Origin: Paludisphaera rhizosphaerae
GTDB taxonomy: Bacteria; Planctomycetota; Planctomycetia; Isosphaerales; Isosphaeraceae
NCBI RefSeq assembly: GCF_011065895.1
Contig: NZ_JAALCR010000022.1
Location: 1-64,000, forward strand
Reading direction: 5' to 3'
DNA: 64,000 nt
Part shown: positions 56,725 through 64,000 of the stretch, piece after piece
Numbering within the stretch: the first letter of the stretch is position 1
Layout: each line of letters starts with the position of its first letter
Translations under genes and position numbers: made by a program
Notes under the pieces: model-generated
Database searches by the model: none
Seen by the model: only the letters and a program-made list of their open reading frames with translations
Told to the model about the DNA's origin: nothing

Positions 56725-59700
56725 ATGGACGTCGCGCTCTACTTATCGGAAGCCTCGTTTTGGACGTCGGAGCGGTCCTCTGAGCCGTTCGGTCGCACGC
56801 CCTTTACGCCGGTCGCCTCCTGGCTGGTCGATGCTGCACGGCCGCGTTGGCTCGTTCAGTTGGGGCTTCGAGAACCTGGCGTCTACTTTGCCCTCTGCGA
56901 CGCCGTGCGGCGATTGGGGCTCGATGCTCGTTGCGCAGTCGTGGACATCGTCCCCGACGACGAAGGCCAGTCGTTCGCTCAGGCTTCGCTCAAGCGGATA
57001 CGCGGGGCGCATGACCGCAACTACTCCGCCGTTTCGCGACGCCTTCAGCTTCAGACGGACGAGTGCGTCGACGCCTTCGACGACGCTACGATCGACGTGC
57101 TTCATCTGGCGACCTCCGAGGACGCCGAAGCCTTCCTGTCGGCCTTCGACGCCTGGCGGCCGAAGCTCTCCGATCGCGCTGTCCTGATTCTGCCCCGGAC
57201 GTGCGTCTCGGGTCGCTCCGGAGGCGCGGATGCGTTTCGGAAGCTTGCGGCGCGGCATCCTTCGTTCGAGTTCACCCACGGCGAGGGGTTGGGCTTGATC
57301 GCTGTGGGCTCGATGATCCCCCGACGGCTTCAGGCTCTCTTTGACGCCGATGCGATTCCGGCCCGTCGCAACATCATTCGGTCGATCTACGCCCGTCTGG
57401 GGGCCGCAGCCGCCCCGAGGGACGAGGCCGACTCGATCCTGGCGATCCGTGATTCCGAAACCGAGGCGATGACCGGCGGCGACGCCGCAGCGGTCGTGGC
57501 GCTCCGTGAGCAGCTTTACATGCTTCGGGACGAGTTGGCCGCTGTCGACGACCGCCGCCAGACCGTCGCCCTGGAACGAGACGCCCTGGCGCGCATGGAG
57601 CCCGAACTGCGTCGCGACCTGGACTTTCACAAGGACCGGCACGAGGCCTATCGGACGCTTCTGACGGAAACCCAAAGGCGACTGAATGAACTCCAGGCGA
57701 GCCCGGTCCTGGCGACCGTCGATCGGCTTCGGCAGGCTCGCCGACGATACTTCCCCGAAACTCGCTTGCATGGCCGTTGTCTGAGACTTACGCTCCGTTT
57801 CGTTCGAACGGCGGCGACCGATGGACTACGCCCGGCCCTTGGTCGGGTGTCTCGGCGTTTCCAGAGCAAGGCCCGGAAGTCGCTGGGACTGACGCCTCCG
57901 CCTGCGCCACCGGTCGAGACCGCCCCGATCTCCGAGGACGCGCAGCCGCTTGCGACCACGCCCTTCGAGAGCCTCCCCTGGCGATGGACCGGCGAGGAGT
58001 CGCGCGACGGGACAGCACGAGCGCGGGCCTCTTTCAAGATCCTCTTGGTGTCACACTCGGCCTGCCGCACGGGGGCTCCGCTCTGCTTGCTGAGGCTGTG
58101 TGAGGAACTCTCGAAACTCCCCGACTTCGAGTGCTGGATGGTTCTCAAGACCGGCGGCGAGTTGGAGGACGAGTTTGCGAAGGTCGCCCCGACGCTCCAC
58201 GTAGGTGACCTGGTCCATGCGGGCCTCTGCCCCTGGAGCGACACCCCGTGGGCGGTGGCGTCACGGTTTCGAGAGTACGCGCCGGACGGGATCGCCGTTT
58301 GCAATACGATGGCCGTGAGCCATTTTCACGAAGCCCTGGCCGCCGCCGGCGTTCCGGTTTTCTCCTGGATTCACGAGCTGCCGACGTTCATCGACATCCT
58401 CGGAGGCGACGAGGCCATCGCCCGAATCAAGGCGGCCAGTCGACGAACGATCGTCCCGGCCGACGTGGTTCGGGACTCGCTCGTCTCGGGATTCGGGATC
58501 GATCGTGAGCGGGTCCAGACGGTCCGTTACGGTCTCGACGCCCGGACGCCGGACGTCTCACGCGAGGAAGCGCGCCGAGCCGTGCGCGCTGAACTCGGAC
58601 TCCCCGACGACGCCCGGATCGTCCTCGGCTGCGGAACGATCGACCTCCGCAAGGGCGCGGATGTCTTCGTGCAGGTCGGCGTGAAGTATCTCGCGGAGGC
58701 TGAGCCGGGAGAGAATACCTGGTTCGTGTGGTTCGGGAAGGTGGTCGACAAGAACTTCGCCCGCTGGATCCAGCACGACGCCGAAATCGTCGGGGTGGCG
58801 GATCGGGTCGTCTTCGCCGGCGTCCGCGAGGACCTCACGCCGTACCTCTGCGCGGCCGACCTCTTCCTGCTGACCTCGCGCGAAGACCCCTGTCCCTTCG
58901 CCAACCTCGAAGCGATGGAGGCGGCGCTCCCGGTCGTTGCGTTCGAGAATTCCGGCGGCGCGCCCGAGGTGCTCGGCGGCGGCGGCGTGGTCGTCCCGTA
59001 CGTTGACGTGATCGCCATGGCTCAGGCGGTCCGCAAGCTCCTTTCCGATCCGAACGGCCTTCTGGAGATGGGGCGTCAGGGACGCGACCTCATCCGTGGG
59101 CAGTTCACCTGGCCTCGGTTCATGGGCGAGTTCCTGGGGATTCTTCAGTCCCACTTCGGCTATCGTCCGAGACCCGAACTCAAGGTGTCGGTGATCGTCC
59201 CGAACTACCGCCACGCCCCGTTCCTGGAGGAGCGACTCCGCAGCGTCTTCGATCAGACCGTACGGCCTCACGAGATCATCTTCCTGGACGACGCCTCACC
59301 CGACGACAGCGTCGAGGTGGCTCGTCGGCTCGCGCCCTTGGCGCCTGTCCCGATGCGGATCGTCGTGAATGAGAAGAACAGCGGCAGCACCTTCCGCCAG
59401 TGGCTCAAGGGAATGGAACTGGCGACCGGCGATCTAATCTGGTTCGCCGAATCCGACGACTCCGCGCATCCCCGGTTTCTCGAGAAGCTGATTCCAGAGT
59501 TCCACGACCCCGAGGTCGTGCTGGCCTATTCTCAGTCCGCGCTGATCGGCCCTCGGGGAGAGCGTTGGGCGTCTGATTTCCTGGGCCATACCGACGACCT
59601 CAACCCCGGCCGCTGGCGCTCCCGCTACAAGGCGAGCGGCGCTGAGGAGGCTGAAGTCGGGCTGAGTCAGAAGAACACGATTCCCAACGCCAGCGCCGTC

Positions 59701-61287
59701 CTCTTCCGCAAGCCCGCTCAGATCGATTTCGCCGAGGAACTCTCGGGGATGCGGTTCGCGGGCGACTGGTTGTTCTACGGCCTGATTCTCCGAGGCGGTA
59801 AGATCGCGTTCGTCCCGGAATCACTCAACCGCTATCGAAGACACGACCAGACGGTCTCGTTCGAGTCGCTCAAGGCGGACACCCACGCGGAAGAGACGCT
59901 CTACGCCAAGTTCCGCATTTTCGAGACGTTCGACGTCTCGTTGAATGCGATGACTCGCAGCCTCGGACAGACCCTATTCGAATACGACTTCCTGACCGAG
60001 AACTTCGGTCTCAAGCGTCCGCCGCTCTCCGCCAACGTTCGGGCTGCTGGTCCGCTGGCGAAGATCGTCGCCCGGATGCGTGGGAAGCTCGGCTCGCCCG
60101 AGGGCCAGAGAGTCCTGCTGGTGGCCGACGGCCGCGAGACGGGGACGGCCGCCGCCACGACCGCCGATCTGGCGAATGCCCTGGCCGTCGATCATCAGGT
60201 CTTCGTCTGCTGCGCCTGGCCGTCGCCTGCGAACGCCGCACTCGCATCGCTGCTGGACGACGGGGTAGCCCTCCTTGAGGGAACTCTGGGCGTTACTCCC
60301 TGGTCAGCCGCCCCCGAAGATCCTGTCGCGTCGGCCAGCCGCCTCCGCGAGACGATCCTTCAGGAACTCATCCGCATTCACCAGATCGAGGTGATCCACT
60401 CGCGCAGCGATTCGGCCGATCGGCTCGTCGCGCAGGTGGCCGCTGGTTTGAACGTCCCCTGGTTCGTTCATATGAATCCCGGTCGAGACGGCTGGATGAA
60501 CGATTGGCCGGTCGCCGACCGGATCTCGGGCGTCTTCTACGAAGATCCGTCGGCCCTGTCGGTGTCTGAGACTCGGCCCGAGCTGGCCTCCAAACGTTGG
60601 ATCCGCCTCCATCCAGCATTTGGAATGGAGACCTCGGCGTTCCCAGCTTCGCCGAAGATCATCCGCCGCGACGGCGAGTTTCTCGTCTATCTGATCGCCG
60701 ACGACCCCGCGGAAGCCATGGCCGCTGTACGCATCGTCAATCGACTCGGTGCGGCCGAGCTCGGCGGGCGCCGCGTGCGACTCGTCATGACGGGGCCTCC
60801 GATCGAGGAGGCGGATCGTGCGACGGCCGTCGCGGTGCCGCATGGCGATCCTCGGGGGCTGATGAGCCAGTGCGATGCGGCTCTCGCGCCCCAGGCGAAC
60901 CCTGGTCCTGAGGCCCTGGGGCTGGCCGCGCTGGCGTTCTCGTGCCGCTTGCCGATCATCGCTCCCGAAGGAGGGGTGATCCACGAGCTTGCCACGTTGG
61001 ACGGGCTTACCGCTGGGATCGCCGCGAAATTGGACGGTCGTGCGAGCCTCGACGCCCACCGTATGGCCGCGGCCATCCTCCGGTATCTCGGAGACGCCGA
61101 CCTGTACGATGCCCATTGCGACCTGGCCGGGGCCGTGTCCGACGCAAACTTCCGAATCGAGCGTGCGGCCGCCGTCTGCTCCGAGGCTTACGCGCACGCT
61201 CGCGATTTCGTGGTCTTCCGCCGCGATGGTCGACCGACGATCGCACCGCCCGAGCAGGCGCGAGGGGCCTCGCGAGGAACCGCCTGA
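56725..61287 (+). CDS. Giant multi-domain glycosyltransferase (GT4-GT2-GT-B)
   Basis: The 1520-residue protein joins several domains: an N-terminal methyltransferase-like region (about 30-200, WLVQLGLREPGVYFALC then DATIDVLHLATSEDAEAF), a coiled-coil and basic linker (about 250-420), a GT4-type GT-B domain (about 437-810: KILLVSHSACRTGAPLCLL and LTSREDPCPFANLEAMEAAL), a GT2 domain (about 818-1050: VSVIVPNYRHAPFLEE, FLDDASPDDS and FAESDDS), and a C-terminal GT-B-like region (about 1128-1500, LLVADGRETGTAAATTADLA). It should build an oligosaccharide from several activated sugars in the cytosol. ATG 56725 has GAGGAG eight bases upstream. Domain limits are approximate. Confidence 0.86.
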   Translation: MDVALYLSEASFWTSERSSEPFGRTPFTPVASWLVDAARPRWLVQLGLREPGVYFALCDAVRRLGLDARCAVVDIVPDDEGQSFAQASLKRIRGAHDRNYSAVSRRLQLQTDECVDAFDDATIDVLHLATSEDAEAFLSAFDAWRPKLSDRAVLILPRTCVSGRSGGADAFRKLAARHPSFEFTHGEGLGLIAVGSMIPRRLQALFDADAIPARRNIIRSIYARLGAAAAPRDEADSILAIRDSETEAMTGGDAAAVVALREQLYMLRDELAAVDDRRQTVALERDALARMEPELRRDLDFHKDRHEAYRTLLTETQRRLNELQASPVLATVDRLRQARRRYFPETRLHGRCLRLTLRFVRTAATDGLRPALGRVSRRFQSKARKSLGLTPPPAPPVETAPISEDAQPLATTPFESLPWRWTGEESRDGTARARASFKILLVSHSACRTGAPLCLLRLCEELSKLPDFECWMVLKTGGELEDEFAKVAPTLHVGDLVHAGLCPWSDTPWAVASRFREYAPDGIAVCNTMAVSHFHEALAAAGVPVFSWIHELPTFIDILGGDEAIARIKAASRRTIVPADVVRDSLVSGFGIDRERVQTVRYGLDARTPDVSREEARRAVRAELGLPDDARIVLGCGTIDLRKGADVFVQVGVKYLAEAEPGENTWFVWFGKVVDKNFARWIQHDAEIVGVADRVVFAGVREDLTPYLCAADLFLLTSREDPCPFANLEAMEAALPVVAFENSGGAPEVLGGGGVVVPYVDVIAMAQAVRKLLSDPNGLLEMGRQGRDLIRGQFTWPRFMGEFLGILQSHFGYRPRPELKVSVIVPNYRHAPFLEERLRSVFDQTVRPHEIIFLDDASPDDSVEVARRLAPLAPVPMRIVVNEKNSGSTFRQWLKGMELATGDLIWFAESDDSAHPRFLEKLIPEFHDPEVVLAYSQSALIGPRGERWASDFLGHTDDLNPGRWRSRYKASGAEEAEVGLSQKNTIPNASAVLFRKPAQIDFAEELSGMRFAGDWLFYGLILRGGKIAFVPESLNRYRRHDQTVSFESLKADTHAEETLYAKFRIFETFDVSLNAMTRSLGQTLFEYDFLTENFGLKRPPLSANVRAAGPLAKIVARMRGKLGSPEGQRVLLVADGRETGTAAATTADLANALAVDHQVFVCCAWPSPANAALASLLDDGVALLEGTLGVTPWSAAPEDPVASASRLRETILQELIRIHQIEVIHSRSDSADRLVAQVAAGLNVPWFVHMNPGRDGWMNDWPVADRISGVFYEDPSALSVSETRPELASKRWIRLHPAFGMETSAFPASPKIIRRDGEFLVYLIADDPAEAMAAVRIVNRLGAAELGGRRVRLVMTGPPIEEADRATAVAVPHGDPRGLMSQCDAALAPQANPGPEALGLAALAFSCRLPIIAPEGGVIHELATLDGLTAGIAAKLDGRASLDAHRMAAAILRYLGDADLYDAHCDLAGAVSDANFRIERAAAVCSEAYAHARDFVVFRRDGRPTIAPPEQARGASRGTA

Positions 61288-61374
61288 CAGGGGGGCCACG
61301 AAGTCGCCGCTGGCTCTCGAACGCTCGCTCTCGTAGTTTGAAAGACCGGGAGAGCGAGCGTTGGGGAACCGTCG

Positions 61375-62058
61375 ATGCCTCGAATTCGATTCCGGTTGTG
61401 GTATCTGGCGATCGCCGTCGGTCTGGCGGCGATGGTCGCCGCCTTGATCCGGAACGAGCTTGACCACGACCGGAACGCCGTTCGGGATCCCGCCTGCCGC
61501 TCCCGTGCCCTTTCACTGTATTGCCAGTTGCTCGTGTACGTTAGGTCGCATGGTCGACCTCCGCCGCTGGTTGCGTTGGACGTTGAGGGAACCCCGGCCC
61601 ATAGCTGGCGAGCACTCGTTTGGGCTGAGGGCCACCCGGAGTTTCTCGTCCATTACGACTTCCGCCTCCCCTGGAGGAGCGAGTCGAACCTTGGCGCGGC
61701 GACCTCGGCGGTCAGCGATTTCGCTTGCGAGAACTCGCAGGCGGTGCCGTTTCGGTACACCAACTTCGTCGCCCTCGTCGACGGTGGTCTTTCCTCGCTG
61801 GATTTCGTTGGCGCGGGGACGCCTGATGGCGAGGCTCGGATCGTCTTGATCGAGGCGCCTGATTCGAAGATTCGATGGACTGAGCCTCGGGACGTCAGTC
61901 CGGCGGATATCGCAAAGTTCTCGGACGTCGCCGAACCGGGCGGCTATGCCGTAGCGCTCTCCGACGGGACTGTGAAGCGATTCACTCGCGAAGAGATCCT
62001 GCAACGCTGGGCGCGGGCGAAGAGGGCGGCGGGCGCAACAAAAAACCCCAGCCGATGA
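61375..62058 (+). CDS. Small membrane-anchored DUF1559-like protein
   Basis: The 227-residue protein has one N-terminal membrane segment (about 8-26). The exposed part has a pattern reminiscent of planctomycete DUF1559 proteins: ALSLYCQLLVYVRSHGRPPP, HSWRALVW, FLVHYDFRLPWRSESN, and RYTNFVALVDGG. DUF1559 proteins usually begin with a type IV pilin-like leader, but none is clear here. Function is unknown. ATG 61375 has only a weak upstream GGGGAA. It lies 87 bases after the giant glycosyltransferase and ends at a strong hairpin. Confidence 0.68.
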   Translation: MPRIRFRLWYLAIAVGLAAMVAALIRNELDHDRNAVRDPACRSRALSLYCQLLVYVRSHGRPPPLVALDVEGTPAHSWRALVWAEGHPEFLVHYDFRLPWRSESNLGAATSAVSDFACENSQAVPFRYTNFVALVDGGLSSLDFVGAGTPDGEARIVLIEAPDSKIRWTEPRDVSPADIAKFSDVAEPGGYAVALSDGTVKRFTREEILQRWARAKRAAGATKNPSR

Positions 62059-62075
62059 TCGGCCGGGGTTCGTTT
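62043..62075. terminator. Bidirectional intrinsic terminator
   Basis: AACCCCAGCCGA and TCGGCCGGGGTT form a 12-bp stem with one mismatch and a three-base loop, followed by CGTTTGAGCTTG on the plus strand and preceded by a run of A residues (a T-tract for the minus strand). It lies between convergent genes ending at 62058 and 62100. Confidence 0.7.
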
Positions 62076-62099
62076 GAGCTTGTCAAGAAGTGATTGGAA

Positions 62100-63842
62100 T
62101 CAAGCTTCTTTCTTGACGACCCAGAGGTCCTGGTGATACCACCACTCGGCCTGGCGGTAGTCGACGATCGGAGCGCCGACGTTCTTGTAGACCGTGGGGA
62201 TCACGTAGCTCGGCAGGCTGAGGGTCAGGCCGTACTCCGCCACGTCCAGGTCGTGCTGTTCGCTGCGAGCCTGGAACCAGAAGCCCTCCTCGTCGGCGTC
62301 GTCGACGGTGATCTGGAGGCCCTGGCAGCTCTTCACGCCGTGGGTGGTGAAGAGCAGGCATCCGCCGGGATTCAAAGCGCCGTAGAGGGCCTTGATCCAT
62401 CGGCCGAAGGTCGTCTTCGGCATGTGCGAGAAGAATGAGAGCGCGAAGATCGCGTCGTACTTCTCGGGCGTCGTGAAGTCCTCGGGCGTGTGGGCTGACT
62501 GCAGCGCCTTGACGCCGATCTTGTTCGTGAGGAACTCGATCGCCTCGGGGTGGATGTCGCAGCTCGTCAGGTCGATCCGCGGGTTCTTCTTGAGGTGCCG
62601 CGAGACGCAGCCGTAGCCGGAGGCGAACTCCAGCAGCTTGACCTGCTTGTCGGCGCCGAAGTGCCGCGTGAAGTGGCCGTCGAGCTTCGAAGCCGAGCGG
62701 GCGCCGTCCTCGAAGTAGTACTTGGTGGCGTCCTCAAGGGACATCTCTGGGTGGGTGGCCACGAACCAGAAGATGTAGTCCTTGGGATGAACGGCGTCCG
62801 TCACCTGCTCCTTGTCGGCCCACTGCTTGTTGAAGCGGAGGGTCTCCTCAGAGAGGGCGCCGCCGTTGGGAGGCACCGGGACGCCGGGAGGCTTCGGCTT
62901 GGCCGCTTCGGCGAGCTGGGCCTCGCTCTTCACGCCGCCCACGTTCACGACGGTCGAGACCGCCTCGCCCTGCTTGGGGCGGAAGAGCATCGTGTACTGG
63001 CCCAGCGCGTTGCCGAGGCGGACCAGGCATTCCATCCCAGCGTCGTCGCACATCTCAACGAAGTAGTCCGGATCGATGTCGATGCGGACCTCGTCGCCCG
63101 AGTAACGGGTGCCCGGCGCGGGGTTGATGTGGATCGACGGAAGGAACATGCCGGCGGGGCTGAGGGCTCGCCGCACCTCGCGGAGGTAATGCCGCGCGTC
63201 ATGCTCGAAGAGGTGGGTGAACAGCGAGATCCCGAACGCCAGGTCGACCGAACCGGTCGAGACCGGGAAGACCACCTCGCTCGGCTTGATCTTCCCCTCG
63301 GGGTTGTAGCAGGAGAGGAGGTCGAAGTGGTGGAATTCAAACTTCGGCCCGATCCGCGGCGAGAGCATCTGCTTGCAGAACTCGATGCTCTCTGGGATGA
63401 CGTCGAACCCGACGTACTTCTTGAGGTGGGGGTGGTGGGCGAAGCAGCGGGCCATCTTGCCCGTTCCGCAGCCGATGTCCAGCATCACGGAGTTGGGCCG
63501 GAGCCAGCGGCTCAGCAGGATCTGCCAGGCGTCGCTGCTGAGGAGATAACCCGCCATCGTCGGGCTGCCCACCGACGCACGCCCGACCGAACCGGGGATC
63601 GGCGGGACGAAGTTCGCGACGTGCTCGCTCCCCAGGAAGAACGGCTCCGCCGATTCGAACATCGCCTGTTCCTTCTGGAACTGGGCGATCTGCATGTTCA
63701 GCCAGGAGATCTCCATCTCCAGGGCCTGGACTTTCGCGGAGGCCCCTGAGCCTTCGCCGGCAAGGCCGACGGGAGTCGTCTTGGGGAAGAACATGCTCAG
63801 GATGTTCCGGCGGGGCGGGGCGGTCGCATCGGGGGTCGCCAT
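62100..63842 (-). CDS. Tandem class I SAM-dependent methyltransferases
   Basis: This 580-residue protein contains two methyltransferase domains. The first (about 105-310) has DIGCGTGKMARCF (122-134), FDVIPESIEFC and LREVRRALSPAGMFLPS. The second (about 395-540) has LLEFASGYGCVSRHL (about 400), CDIHPEAIEFL and FALSFFSHMP. A short helical coiled region (about 35-65) leads the protein and a Pro-rich linker (about 330-345) precedes the second half. Acceptors are unknown; the position next to glycosyltransferases suggests a glycan or O-antigen-like substrate. ATG 63842 has GAGAG upstream. The region from 63843 to 64000 holds no gene that I can support. Confidence 0.86.
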   Translation of the reverse strand: MATPDATAPPRRNILSMFFPKTTPVGLAGEGSGASAKVQALEMEISWLNMQIAQFQKEQAMFESAEPFFLGSEHVANFVPPIPGSVGRASVGSPTMAGYLLSSDAWQILLSRWLRPNSVMLDIGCGTGKMARCFAHHPHLKKYVGFDVIPESIEFCKQMLSPRIGPKFEFHHFDLLSCYNPEGKIKPSEVVFPVSTGSVDLAFGISLFTHLFEHDARHYLREVRRALSPAGMFLPSIHINPAPGTRYSGDEVRIDIDPDYFVEMCDDAGMECLVRLGNALGQYTMLFRPKQGEAVSTVVNVGGVKSEAQLAEAAKPKPPGVPVPPNGGALSEETLRFNKQWADKEQVTDAVHPKDYIFWFVATHPEMSLEDATKYYFEDGARSASKLDGHFTRHFGADKQVKLLEFASGYGCVSRHLKKNPRIDLTSCDIHPEAIEFLTNKIGVKALQSAHTPEDFTTPEKYDAIFALSFFSHMPKTTFGRWIKALYGALNPGGCLLFTTHGVKSCQGLQITVDDADEEGFWFQARSEQHDLDVAEYGLTLSLPSYVIPTVYKNVGAPIVDYRQAEWWYHQDLWVVKKEA

Positions 63843-64000
63843 ATGGGCTCTCTGCCTTTCTTGCTCGGGACCGGATGGGGCGGATGAGCGCCGCCCTGTC
63901 CCGATGTGCCGCGAAGTGGGAGGGCGGAATGGCGCGGGATTATAGTCTTGGGTCGGTATCCGGCAAGACGGGAATCGGCCCTGGCGAAGCCTCGCCGACC

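Overview
The window is high-GC bacterial DNA that reads as a planctomycete, most like the Isosphaeraceae (Paludisphaera/Singulisphaera/Isosphaera type). The grounds are family content: a PSCyt1/WD40, DUF1549-DUF1553, PPC-domain and DUF1501 operon, a second DUF1501 protein, a DUF1570 metallopeptidase-like protein, a DUF1559-like protein, a PEP-CTERM protein, zinc-ribbon Ser/Thr kinases, and murB-ftsQ outside a full dcw cluster. The taxonomy is an inference; no rRNA or tRNA gene was found here. Almost all long ORFs opposite the genes listed are high-GC shadows.

Left part (1-17.5 kb): a cluster of alternating palindromic repeats (1-408); a large SF2 helicase/nuclease of the BPTD_3080 restriction type with no methylase in view; GDP-L-fucose synthase; a Tat-exported DUF1570 protein; a short SecA paralogue; a zinc-ribbon protein-murB-ftsQ operon; a YfhO-like membrane protein; a zinc-ribbon kinase with many membrane segments; and a Gfo/Idh/MocA oxidoreductase.

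Middle part (17.5-46.7 kb): a class III aminotransferase paired with an unrecognised 471-residue protein; the four-gene PSCyt/DUF1501 operon on the minus strand (29.7 down to 20.8 kb) with a plausible sigma70 promoter; a glucoamylase-like/DUF3131 secreted protein with a strong promoter; a MetE-like/UlaG-like/xylulokinase run; a GT39-like membrane glycosyltransferase; a methyltransferase; ispG; an aldehyde dehydrogenase; a PEP-CTERM protein with a DUF1501 protein; a YebC-family protein; a CopG/ParD-like antitoxin abutting a PIN toxin; and an SDR.

Right part (46.7-64 kb): a dense GGATCTC repeat array beside a divergent TcmP and Gp37/Gp68 (three-Cys motif) gene pair, the most system-like locus of the window; about 1 kb with no convincing gene; metG; then a glycan-building region holding a sulfotransferase with a coiled-coil tail, UDP-GlcNAc 2-epimerase, a GT8-like glycosyltransferase, a 1520-residue multi-domain glycosyltransferase, a DUF1559-like protein, a bidirectional terminator, and a tandem methyltransferase. 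With GDP-fucose synthase at 4-5 kb this points to elaborate surface polysaccharide or glycoprotein assembly.
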